NCBI GenBank assembly: GCA_002855745.1 | Contig: NDWX01000012.1 | Location: 1 to 49,810 of the forward strand | Direction: 5' to 3' | Length of the DNA stretch: 49,810 bases | Source: Thermofilum sp. NZ13 | GTDB taxonomy: Archaea; Thermoproteota; Thermoprotei; Thermofilales; Thermofilaceae | In this document: one piece after another, positions 35,398 through 42,970 of the stretch | How positions within the stretch are numbered: position 1 is the stretch's first letter | How the letters are laid out: every line of letters begins with the position of its first letter | Made by a program: the position numbers and the translations under genes | Notes under the pieces: generated by a model | The model's input: the letters and a program-made list of their open reading frames with translations, nothing else | The model's database searches: none | Told to the model about the DNA's origin: nothing

Positions 35398-36713
35398 TGC
35401 GGGAAGCATCGCCTCCTGCACAGAACGCCGCGCTAGACCTGCGCGCCTTGTTACAGTTCTACCGCTCTCAGAGCGAGATAATAGAGTCTCAGCGTAAGCT
35501 CAAGCTAGAGTTCGAGGTTGCTAGATTCATAAGAGACAGCCAGCCAACCCCGATAGTGGCCGACACCGAGCGTGGACCTGTTGTGTCTAACCTCTTCGCC
35601 GGCCGTAAAGCCTTGTTCGAGGTCCTCGGAGTCCGCGATGACGCCGAGGCTTACTCGAAGATGGCCAGAGCCATGTCCTCCCCGCTTCAGATAAGCAACC
35701 TAACGACCCCCTCGTTAGTGTCGCTCGGCGACGACCTCCTCAGGCTACCGGTACCCAAGTTCTTCGAGAAAGATGGGGGTTACTACATAACGGCAGGGGT
35801 ATTCATCGCCAAGGAGGTTGGCGGCAGGGCCGTCAACGCGAGCATACACAGGGCTATGATCCTAGACGAGAACCACCTAGCGGTAAGGCTCGTTCCACGC
35901 CACCTCTATTACATGTTCACCCAGGCCGAGAAGAGGGGCATCGCGCTTCCTGCAGCGATCCTGGTTGGAGCACCACCTGCAGTTTACGTGGCTGCTGCGT
36001 GCAGTCCACCCTACGGAATTTACGAGGTAGAGGTCGCCAACACCTTAGCCGGTGGAGGTCTAGCTGGCACCTTAGACCTCCTCGAGGGTGTAGTGCTGCC
36101 GGTCCCGTCTGAAGTAGTTATACTCGGCGAGTTCTTGCCCGGTAAGCGCTCGAAGGAGGGTCCTTTCGTGGACATTCTCGGCACCTACGATGAGGTGCGC
36201 GAGGAGCCTGTTTTCCTGGTTCACGAGATTCTCACGAGGCAAACTCCATACTTTTACTCCATACTCTCCTCGGGTTACGAGCACACCCTCCTCATGGGTT
36301 TCCCGAGGGAAGTCGCGATATGGGACAGCGTGAGCAAGGTTGTCCCCAAGGTTCACAAAGTTAGGCTACCTCCTTCCGGCGGCGGATGGCTCTACGCTGT
36401 AGTCAGCATAGACAAGAGCACCGAAGGTGACGCAAAAAACGCTATACTGGCCGCATTTGCGGCGCACCCCTCCCTAAAGATAGCCATCGTCGTTGATGGC
36501 GACGTCGATCCAGACAACCCGGAAGACGTCGAGTGGGCTATTGCGACCAGGATGCAGCCAGACGAGGATTTAGTAGTCATTAGAGGGGCCCGGGGCAGCA
36601 GCCTCGACCCGTCGGCTGACCAAAAATCCCTCATAACCTCTAAGCTCGGCATAGACGCCACAAGGCCGCTAAGCAAGCCGGGTTGGATGTTTGAAAAAGC
36701 AAGAATACCCTGA
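35397..36713 (+). CDS. ubiD: UbiD-family decarboxylase (probable anhydromevalonate phosphate decarboxylase)
   Basis: 438 aa, the normal length. UbiD motifs are present: PTPIVADTERGPVVSNLFAG near the N-terminus, then INASIHRAMILDENHLAVRL-like and HLYYMF, and GPFVDILGTYD, the conserved prFMN- and metal-site region. These enzymes use prenylated FMN for reversible decarboxylation. In archaea one member decarboxylates trans-anhydromevalonate 5-phosphate in the modified mevalonate route to isoprenoid lipids. That assignment here is by family and lineage, not by unique residues. ATG overlaps the spt5 stop, so it is co-transcribed with secE and spt5 where many archaea carry ribosomal protein genes. 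Confidence 0.85.
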   Translation: MREASPPAQNAALDLRALLQFYRSQSEIIESQRKLKLEFEVARFIRDSQPTPIVADTERGPVVSNLFAGRKALFEVLGVRDDAEAYSKMARAMSSPLQISNLTTPSLVSLGDDLLRLPVPKFFEKDGGYYITAGVFIAKEVGGRAVNASIHRAMILDENHLAVRLVPRHLYYMFTQAEKRGIALPAAILVGAPPAVYVAAACSPPYGIYEVEVANTLAGGGLAGTLDLLEGVVLPVPSEVVILGEFLPGKRSKEGPFVDILGTYDEVREEPVFLVHEILTRQTPYFYSILSSGYEHTLLMGFPREVAIWDSVSKVVPKVHKVRLPPSGGGWLYAVVSIDKSTEGDAKNAILAAFAAHPSLKIAIVVDGDVDPDNPEDVEWAIATRMQPDEDLVVIRGARGSSLDPSADQKSLITSKLGIDATRPLSKPGWMFEKARIP

Positions 36714-36765
36714 GCCGTTCGGAACCCTGTGAGAGCTCGAAAGAGATGCTCAGTCGAAGGCAACT

Positions 36766-37146
36766 TCAGAACCTGTGAGTGATGCTTGCCTCGACGTTAG
36801 GATTTTCACTTTTAATGATCTCCAGTATCCAGAACCCAAAGACGTCCGCGCTTATCCGCCCAACGCCTTTCTTCCTGGAAAACGCGACTTGAAGTGCGGA
36901 GCCGTCTTCTTCGGCACAAACCTCGAACGTCTCCCCCCACAGCCAACCGCCCTGGTGGGTGAGAGATAGCTTAAGTTCCCAGCAGTTCGAGCTCTTCACG
37001 ACGCTTCTTACCTTAAGTTGCACGCTTACTACACCGTTCACAGTCTCTATGGGCACTACGTTGCTAAAGCCTAATGCTCGCTTTAGCGCGGCTTCCAGCT
37101 CTGCCTTAGTGCACCCTGTGACGCTGAAGACTGCTTTTTTAACCAA
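36766..37146 (-). CDS. Hypothetical protein
   Basis: 126 aa, mixed alpha/beta. It has an N-terminal strand and helix (AVFSVTGCTKAELEAALKRAL) and several alternating strands (VVSVQLKVRSVV, CWELKLSLTHQ, ALQVAFSRK), then a helix (FGFWILEIIK). It may be a single alpha+beta ligand-binding domain. The start is 12 bp from that of the divergent gene at 37159, so they share a control region. Family not recognised. Confidence 0.6.
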   Translation of the reverse strand: MVKKAVFSVTGCTKAELEAALKRALGFSNVVPIETVNGVVSVQLKVRSVVKSSNCWELKLSLTHQGGWLWGETFEVCAEEDGSALQVAFSRKKGVGRISADVFGFWILEIIKSENPNVEASITHRF

Positions 37147-37158
37147 CGAGCTCGCCCT

Positions 37159-37764
37159 ATGATCGTGGGCTCTTACACCACCCTGAAGAAAAGGTTTACG
37201 CGATCCCTCCGGGCTTTCAACCCCAGGCCAGATGATACCCTGGTTCTCGTGACGCTCGAGAACCTCCAGTCGCTTCTCCTTTTGGAGTTAGCCATAAGCG
37301 TGGAGCAAGAGTACAGCGTTGTGATGCATCACCTCCACCTAGGTGGAAGCCCGGGCGCATTCCGTGAGTTGGCGCTCCGCTCAAATCAGGTAGCTTCTAG
37401 CAGAAGCATCAATGGGGGCTTCACCACATACACGGATGTGAAGCTCACCGTGGCTTCTCTTAGTGAGGATTACCCTCAAGCCCTTTTCCTGCTACCATTC
37501 ACCGCTGACGACCTCGCTTGCTATTTTCTCAGGGAAGTACTCAGAGGCAACCTAGCTGGACTCACCCTCGAGGCGTCAGCCCGCGTTGCCTACCCCCTCT
37601 ACTCTACGTCGCTTCAGGAAATAGAGGAGGTCTACAGCAGTAGCCATTTAAAGGCAACTCTCATGACTGAGTGCAAACTCCTGAGGGAGCTTCAAGGCAG
37701 AGTATCCGCTCACGCTTTCGGAAGATTCTACGTGGACACTTTCGTTAAGGCTAGAGGCTTCTAG
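37159..37764 (+). CDS. Degenerate PP-loop (TtuA/TtcA/Ncs-like) protein lacking the ATP-binding loop
   Basis: 201 aa. The order of elements follows tRNA-thiolation PP-loop enzymes. The first strand-helix is TLVLVTLENLQSLLLLELA, where SGGKDS should follow the strand but is replaced by TLENLQS. Next come YSVVMHHLHLGG, then LLPFTADDLACYFLREVLRG, matching the TGHNxDDxAxxxLxNxLRG block with TGHN lost, and finally RVAYPLYSTSLQEIEEVYSS, matching the RxKPLxxxxExExxxYA block. No zinc-finger cysteines. It is therefore likely a non-catalytic paralog, analogous to eukaryotic Ncs2/CTU2 beside active Ncs6. That function is inference. Confidence 0.5.
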   Translation: MIVGSYTTLKKRFTRSLRAFNPRPDDTLVLVTLENLQSLLLLELAISVEQEYSVVMHHLHLGGSPGAFRELALRSNQVASSRSINGGFTTYTDVKLTVASLSEDYPQALFLLPFTADDLACYFLREVLRGNLAGLTLEASARVAYPLYSTSLQEIEEVYSSSHLKATLMTECKLLRELQGRVSAHAFGRFYVDTFVKARGF

Positions 37765-38689
37765 ACCAGTGCGGGTTGAGCAGGTGCAAGAGCACGGCCT
37801 TCGAGGTATGCAGCCTGTTCTCTGCCTGGTCAAAAACCACGCTGTTGCCGCCCTCGATGACATCGTCGGTTATTTCTTCACCGCGGTGCGCAGGCAGGCA
37901 GTGCATCACGATGTAATCATCCCTGCCCACTTTTTTCAAAAGGTCTGAGTTCACCTGATACCGTTGCAAGAAGGCCTTGAGCCTCTCCTCTCGCTCCTTC
38001 TCCTGACCCATGCTCACGAAGACGTCTGTGTAAACGACGTCCGCGTCCCTCACAGCCTCAGCGGGATCCTCGTAGATCTCTATCTTTGAGTAAACGTCGT
38101 CCCCGAGTATCTCGGGATCTGGCTCGTAGGCCTTCGGTGAGGCGACTCGGATCCTCGCGCCGAGCTTCACCCCCGCTATTGCAAGCGAGTTGAAGACGTT
38201 ATCCCTTCCATCACCGATGAAAGCTACCTTTACCCCGTCTACTCGCCCTTTCTTTTCCTTAATAGTCATGTAGTCAGCCAGGGCTTGCAAGGGGTGGTAG
38301 AGGTCGCTGAGCATATTTATCACAGGAACACGAGAGAACCTGGCCAGCTCTTCGAGGTCGGAGTGCCTGAAAACCCTAGCGGCAATGGCGTGGTGATACC
38401 TCGATAAAACCCTCGCAACATCCCTTACAGGCTCCCCGCGAGAAAGCTGAAGCTCCTGTGCAGAGTAGGTTATAGGTAGCCCCCCAAGCTCATACACAGC
38501 TACCGAGAAGGAGGCCCTTGTTCTCGTTGAGGGCTTCTCAAATATCAGAGCGACGTTGAACCCTGAGAGAAACGGAAGCACCGCCCTACCTTTCTGCCTC
38601 AGCCTCTTTAACAGGATGGCGTCATCGATCAGGAGCCTAATTTCTTCGGCAGTGTAATCCTTTAGGGTCAGAAAGTCTCTTTTAGACAC
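37751..38689 (-). CDS. argF: Ornithine carbamoyltransferase
   Basis: 312 aa. The carbamoyl-phosphate site STRTR is at 54-58. The HPLQALAD helix, VAFIGDGRDNVFNSL, the ornithine-binding SMG loop (DVFVSMGQ) and HCLPAHRGEEI are all present. It makes citrulline from ornithine and carbamoyl phosphate in the cytoplasm, for arginine synthesis or energy-linked catabolism. No other arginine gene is adjacent. Its 3' end overlaps that of the convergent PP-loop-like gene by 14 bp. Confidence 0.95.
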   Translation of the reverse strand: MSKRDFLTLKDYTAEEIRLLIDDAILLKRLRQKGRAVLPFLSGFNVALIFEKPSTRTRASFSVAVYELGGLPITYSAQELQLSRGEPVRDVARVLSRYHHAIAARVFRHSDLEELARFSRVPVINMLSDLYHPLQALADYMTIKEKKGRVDGVKVAFIGDGRDNVFNSLAIAGVKLGARIRVASPKAYEPDPEILGDDVYSKIEIYEDPAEAVRDADVVYTDVFVSMGQEKEREERLKAFLQRYQVNSDLLKKVGRDDYIVMHCLPAHRGEEITDDVIEGGNSVVFDQAENRLHTSKAVLLHLLNPHWSRSL

Positions 38690-38719
38690 AAACTCTCTCC
38701 TCGGCAGGAGTATAAAAAC

Positions 38720-39625
38720 CTAGTCGAGCAGGGAGTCAACGAAGTTCCTGAAGTCAAATGGATGCAGGTCTTCGAGCTTCTGACCGGCCCCGACGTACAG
38801 GATAGGCCTACCCGTAGTATACACGATTGATAACACCACTCCCCCCTTGGTGTCAGCATCGAACTTTGTAACTATACTGCCATCAAAACCCACTTCTTCA
38901 AAAAACGTCCTAGCCATCTCCACCGCATCGTTCCCGGTGAGCGCGTCTCCAACGAAAACCCTAAAGTCCGGCTCAACCACCCTGATTATCTTCCTCATCT
39001 CATCCATCAGATTTCTCCTGGTGTGCATCCGCCCAGCTGTGTCCACGAGCACAACGTCGAACCCTTGCTTCCTGGCCCTCTCGACAGCCTCATAGGCAAC
39101 CGCAGCCGGATCGGCGCCGTAACCTAGGCTTACAAGGAACGCCCCGGACATACTCGCGATCTGGGACACCTGCTCAATAGCCCCAGCTCTGAATGTATCG
39201 GCGGCTGCGATCACTACCCTGTAACCCCTTAACCTCAGACGGTAAGCAAGTTTTCCGATTGTGGTGGTTTTTCCGTGGCCGTTCGGTCCCAGGAAAACAA
39301 CCTTGTACGGCTCAGCTCCGCCTTTCCTGACCGAAACCTCACGCTCGAGGTTGAAAACCCCAGCTCTTTCAAAAACATCCAGCAAAACGGCTTTAAGCTC
39401 TTCCCGGATGAACTCCGCAACGCTACTCCCACGTTTAACACTTCGCCCCACCACCCTTTCCCGAAGCTGAGCAATAAGGCCCTCCGCGACCTCAAGGGCT
39501 ACGTTGTTCTCCACGAGCTCTAGCAGAAGCTTAGATGAAGCCTCGTCGAAGCTTTCAGGAGTTATTTCCTTGTACGCCAAGGATCTGACAAACTCCCTGA
39601 AAACCCGTGAAAGCCCTTGCTGCAT
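38720..39625 (-). CDS. ftsY: Signal recognition particle receptor FtsY
   Basis: 301 aa. The N-terminal helical N domain is at ~1-95. The GTPase (G) domain has P-loop GPNGHGKTT (113-121), AAADTFRAGAIEQ, VDTAGR, TKFDADTKGG and the closing GAGQKLEDLHPF. It docks the SRP-ribosome complex to the Sec translocon, with reciprocal GTP hydrolysis. No acidic A domain is present, as usual in archaea. Starts 6 bp after the prefoldin stop, same operon. Confidence 0.95.
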   Translation of the reverse strand: MQQGLSRVFREFVRSLAYKEITPESFDEASSKLLLELVENNVALEVAEGLIAQLRERVVGRSVKRGSSVAEFIREELKAVLLDVFERAGVFNLEREVSVRKGGAEPYKVVFLGPNGHGKTTTIGKLAYRLRLRGYRVVIAAADTFRAGAIEQVSQIASMSGAFLVSLGYGADPAAVAYEAVERARKQGFDVVLVDTAGRMHTRRNLMDEMRKIIRVVEPDFRVFVGDALTGNDAVEMARTFFEEVGFDGSIVTKFDADTKGGVVLSIVYTTGRPILYVGAGQKLEDLHPFDFRNFVDSLLD

Positions 39626-39631
39626 TGCGGG

Positions 39632-40027
39632 CTACCTTAACGCGGCCTGCAACTGTTGCAGTCTCTGGAGAATCTTGTTGAGCTCATCAACTCTTCTCTC
39701 GATGAGCTGCTGCAGCTCATCCCTTCTTTGCTTCAGAAACTCCAGCGTGTCGTTAAGGTCTTTCTCAACGAGGATGTTGGACCCGATGGATACGAGGAAC
39801 TTGTCCTGCCTGTTTATAATAGCCCTGGCATAGACGCCCGTCGATATAGGTATGAGGATCTCACGCGAGTCGCCAAGCGAGCTTATGTTCTTCAGAGTCG
39901 CAACTGTTGCGTCAACCTCCACGAGAAGATTCTGGGCAAGCGATATCTCCTTTTGAAGCTCCTCCGCTAGCTGAGTAAGCAAACCATACTCCTCAGCTAG
40001 ACTTGCTCTTTCCTGCTTAGAGCTCAT
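39632..40027 (-). CDS. pfdA: Prefoldin subunit alpha
   Basis: 131 aa from ATG 40027. An upstream in-frame GTG (40063) would add 12 atypical residues. Two long coiled-coil helices (EYGLLTQLAEELQKEISLAQ and the C-terminal LQQLIERRVDELNKILQRLQ) flank a beta-hairpin core with ILIPISTGVYARAI. It forms the hexameric chaperone that passes nascent proteins to the thermosome. A TATA-like TATATTAA at 40079-40087 lies upstream. Gene order LX - pfdA - ftsY is common in archaea. Confidence 0.9.
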   Translation of the reverse strand: MSSKQERASLAEEYGLLTQLAEELQKEISLAQNLLVEVDATVATLKNISSLGDSREILIPISTGVYARAIINRQDKFLVSIGSNILVEKDLNDTLEFLKQRRDELQQLIERRVDELNKILQRLQQLQAALR

Positions 40028-40063
40028 ATATGAACCCTCTCGTCGCTTGTGACGGCAGAGCAC

Positions 40064-40338
40064 TAATAAGGCTTTTCGTTAATATAGCCCATGCGTGGAA
40101 ACCCCCTTCACGTGTTCCAGACCCCATCGAGACTTTCTGTGGCGCCCAGCAAGTAGCTTAGTGAGCGTGGGAGGAACTGGGCAAAAATCCCCGCTTCTCC
40201 GCTCTACGTGCTAGCGCTCTCAGGTGATTACCAAGGCTCATAGCGCCCACGCGGGGCCTGTCAACTCAAGCAAACCCTACGAGAAGCCGAGGCAGAAACG
40301 TGGCAAAGCGCCCAGAAACGCGATCGCTGCCAAAAAGC
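40064..40338. other. Intergenic region between LX and prefoldin genes
   Basis: 275 bp without a convincing gene. It contains the pfdA promoter (40079-40087). The eIF6, L31e and L39e genes often found in this cluster are not here. Confidence 0.4.
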
Positions 40339-40644
40339 CTAGCGCGTGTAAACCACGACTTTGTCTGAGGAAGCCAAGCTCTTAATGTAGTTGTCCTCGA
40401 TCTCGTCTACACTAACCTCCTTCACGCTGTGTATTTTAATGTGGTTTCGTGTAACCTTGTGCCTGCTGCCTAAAACACTGTAAACCTTTTCCATGGCCTC
40501 ACTCTCCTTAACTGCACGGACGTAGATTCTGAAACCCTGCCGCGCTCCGAGCCGGAGTTTCATCTCGCCACGGATTTCGAATGTCCTAGCAATCATAGGT
40601 CTCTCGTTCTTCACCTCCAACTTCCTCAAAAACTTTTTGTCCAC
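40339..40644 (-). CDS. rpl18a: Ribosomal protein L18Ae/LX
   Basis: Up to 101 aa from GTG 40644, which is ~26 bp after a TATA element (TATACTATAACG, 40667-40678), or 85 aa from ATG 40596, where family homology begins. ARTFEIRGEMKL, then AMEKVYSVLGSRHKVTRNHI and IHSVKEVSVDEIED, is the LX pattern. It is a large-subunit surface protein. The promoter evidence favours the longer form with an unusual basic N-terminal extension. Confidence 0.85.
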   Translation of the reverse strand: MDKKFLRKLEVKNERPMIARTFEIRGEMKLRLGARQGFRIYVRAVKESEAMEKVYSVLGSRHKVTRNHIKIHSVKEVSVDEIEDNYIKSLASSDKVVVYTR

Positions 40645-40860
40645 AACGGCGCTGTAGGAGGAACACGTTATAGTATACTTCTTTCGTGTTCAACACCACT
40701 TTCTCCCATTCAACAAGGGTTTATTGAGGCCATGGAGGGTGCATTCGAGCACGACTTGGCTTGAGAAGTGTAACAACCAGTTTAAGGGGCAGGTGAGAGC
40801 GGGGAAAGAGGAGCGAGGAGCAGCAGGAGTAACTGGACAGCTCGGGTGTTTTGTGGCAAA
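40645..40860. other. Intergenic region upstream of tRNA-Ala
   Basis: No gene seen. Holds the LX promoter on the left. Confidence 0.3.
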
Positions 40861-40892
40861 CTTTTTAAGATAGCATTGCAAGCTCCCGTTGG

Positions 40893-40992
40893 GGGCCGGT
40901 CGTCTAGTGGGAGGATGCCGCCTTCGCAAGGGCGCGGATTCGAGGGGCTCCGGGAGCGGCGGTGGTCCCGGGTTCGAATCCCGGCCGGTCCA
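40893..40992 (+). tRNA. tRNA-Ala (CGC) with anticodon-loop intron
   Basis: Acceptor GGGCCGG/CCGGTCC plus A. Anticodon stem CCGCC/GGCGG, with loop TTCGCA interrupted after position 37 by a ~27-nt intron. T arm CCGGG-TTCGAAT-CCCGG. The canonical 37/38 site is used. TATA-like CTTTTTAAG at 40861-40869 is ~25 bp upstream. Confidence 0.88.
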
Positions 40993-41114
40993 CTTTTCGG
41001 AGGTTTTCACTTTCAGCTTATTCGGCAAGGGTTTTTGTTGCTCTACGGTTATATTTCAACTGTAGTGTGCGGATTTCGAATGGTTAACGTAAAGACTCGA
41101 CTGCGGGGTGTGAG

Positions 41115-41375
41115 GTGGTGATGGTTAGGGAGAATGGTAACATAGGTGTTCTCTTCGTTGATGGGAGTGAAGAGTCGAAGCGCCTGCTAGCAAAGCTGGC
41201 TGAAAACGGTCTTTCCGGCTTGATCGAGGTGGTTGACGTTTCGAAAAACAGCCTTAGGGGTTGGTTACTTCTTGAGTACGGGACCTCAGAGGTTCCACTA
41301 TTAGTCACGGAAAAAGGGGTGCTCTCGGGTTCGAAGAGCATCGAGGAGTATATCAATAAGCTCCTTAAAAGCTGA
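41115..41375 (+). CDS. Glutaredoxin/thioredoxin-fold protein without redox cysteines
   Basis: 86 aa (GTG 41115; ATG 41121 also possible). Strand GVLFVDG, then SEESKRLLAKL where glutaredoxins have CPYC at the helix start, a second strand LIEVVDVSKN, the cis-Pro segment TSEVPLLV and a final SGSKSIEEYINKLL. The fold is complete, but both active-site Cys are Ser (S-E-E-S), so it cannot be a disulfide reductase. A binding role is likely. It precedes carS by 31 bp on the same strand. Confidence 0.65.
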   Translation: MVMVRENGNIGVLFVDGSEESKRLLAKLAENGLSGLIEVVDVSKNSLRGWLLLEYGTSEVPLLVTEKGVLSGSKSIEEYINKLLKS

Positions 41376-41406
41376 AATTTTTTAATCATCTCGTAATTTT
41401 TGTGTC

Positions 41407-41916
41407 GTGCACGTAATAGTGGATGCTATCGTGTGGATTCTCCCAGCCTACTTTGCCAACGGGGCCCCAGTTCTAACCGTTCATGTTATCCGGCGGGCTG
41501 GTTACCGTCCGCACCCCCTTGACTTTGGGGCCACATTCACAGACGGAAGGAGGGTTTTAGGAGACAACAAATCTATTGAGGGTTTCCTAGGCGGGGTTGC
41601 CGCGGGGACTGCCGGTGGAGCCCTGTTGCAGCTTTTCGGGCTGCATGACCTCTTGTCCGCCTTCGTGATGTCCATCGGGGCACTAACAGGCGACCTGGTA
41701 GGCGCGTTCATCAAAAGGAGGCTGGGTCTAAGACCCGGAGATCCCGCTCCACTTTTAGACCAACTGGACTTTGTGGCGGGATCGGTGCTCGCCTACTGGC
41801 TTTACAAGCCACCACCGCTGGAATACGTTGTGGTGGTTGTTGTTCTAACGCCTCTTATTCATCTAGTCACCAATGCAGTGGCGTACGTTCTGGGGATAAA
41901 AGACAGGCCATGGTAG
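41407..41916 (+). CDS. carS: CDP-archaeol synthase
   Basis: 169 aa, four to five membrane helices. Signature blocks are PAYFANGAPVL near the N-terminus, DNKSIEGFLGG and GDLVGAFIKRRLGLRPGDPAP then LLDQLDF. It transfers CMP from CTP to unsaturated archaetidic acid in the membrane, giving CDP-archaeol for polar lipid synthesis. Length is standard. GTG start ~27 bp after an AT-rich TATA-like stretch (TTTTTTAATC). Confidence 0.93.
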   Translation: MHVIVDAIVWILPAYFANGAPVLTVHVIRRAGYRPHPLDFGATFTDGRRVLGDNKSIEGFLGGVAAGTAGGALLQLFGLHDLLSAFVMSIGALTGDLVGAFIKRRLGLRPGDPAPLLDQLDFVAGSVLAYWLYKPPPLEYVVVVVVLTPLIHLVTNAVAYVLGIKDRPW

Positions 41917-42013
41917 CCTAAAAGCGCGTGGGAGGCACATCGTAAGCATCGAATCCGCGGGGGTAGATCAGCGCGGCATTGCTGAAGAAGTTACAGGCTC
42001 CCGTTCCGGCCCC

Positions 42014-42970
42014 TCAAACGCCAACGTCTTCGCAACGGATCCGCTTTTTCCTTAATGCCTCTAGGTACGACTGCGGGGGTGGATCCGTCTCGTAGAGTAG
42101 CTTTCTGTAGGCCTCGAGAGGCGTGAAGCTCAGCCCGGCTATCTCACTGTAGAGATGGATATCCACTGCCGGTGAGATCTCGTCAATAACAGTTCGCCAG
42201 TTCGGGTCGCGAAGTATGTGATGCGACACGATGTTGATTCTCTTCACCCTTAAAGCCTTTGCTAGGTTCTCTAACCCCTTGCTTAACTTGTCCTTGCCCC
42301 TGTCTCCTAGGTAGGTTGGGGGACCACCGATTACGGCCACTTTGAAGCCCTCATTTAGCAAAACCATCAGCGCTGCATCGGAGACGGGTCCTTGGACGTC
42401 AGGCATGTAAGCCAGTATCGCCTCACCCCCGACGTACAACTTGAAGCAGGCAACCCAACCCAGTTTCTCATCCCCGTGAACTGCGAGAAAGCTTTCGAGA
42501 AGCGTGTCGCCTACCTGCAGTCTCCCCGTGTCCGCGAAGATCACCCTAGCACCGCTCTTCGATTCTTCGAGCGCTTTGAAAAACTGCTGGGCTCGACGCT
42601 TCTGGTTGAAGTTTATGCTAGAGGTTGGCGACTTCGCAAGCAGCGTTTTACCGGAGTAGACCTCTAGGAATGTCTCCTCATCGGTGCACTCGTAAAGCGA
42701 CTTATAGGGTGGTGTGTAGTGGTCCCGGTGGTAGTGCGACACCGTAACAACATCAGCCTTACCCGCGTACTCCACGATCTTCTCTCTGAGCCTTCTCAGA
42801 GACCTGAACTCCTCTGGGTGCGGCGGCAGACCGTAACGAAGCGGTCCGAGGCTTATCCCAGCGTCGAAGAGAATCCTCGCGTCTGGAGTTTCAACGTATA
42901 GACTCATCGAGCGCACTCCTAGGCTTTCGTCCGCGATCGGAGTTATAGTCACTCTACCCACTTTAAGCAT
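42014..42970 (-). CDS. UPF0282 metallo-beta-lactamase-fold hydrolase
   Basis: 318 aa. The metal-binding signature SHYHRDHYTP follows KADVVTV. Later HxxxD-type positions (VHGDEKLGW, IVSHHILRDPNW) complete a two-metal site. The N-terminal strands (ITPIADESLGVRSMS) and DAGISLGPLRYGLPPHPEE identify the archaeal UPF0282 family, whose substrate is not known. Its start overlaps the stop of the DNA ligase gene by 8 bp, so both are translated from one message. Confidence 0.88.
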   Translation of the reverse strand: MLKVGRVTITPIADESLGVRSMSLYVETPDARILFDAGISLGPLRYGLPPHPEEFRSLRRLREKIVEYAGKADVVTVSHYHRDHYTPPYKSLYECTDEETFLEVYSGKTLLAKSPTSSINFNQKRRAQQFFKALEESKSGARVIFADTGRLQVGDTLLESFLAVHGDEKLGWVACFKLYVGGEAILAYMPDVQGPVSDAALMVLLNEGFKVAVIGGPPTYLGDRGKDKLSKGLENLAKALRVKRINIVSHHILRDPNWRTVIDEISPAVDIHLYSEIAGLSFTPLEAYRKLLYETDPPPQSYLEALRKKRIRCEDVGV

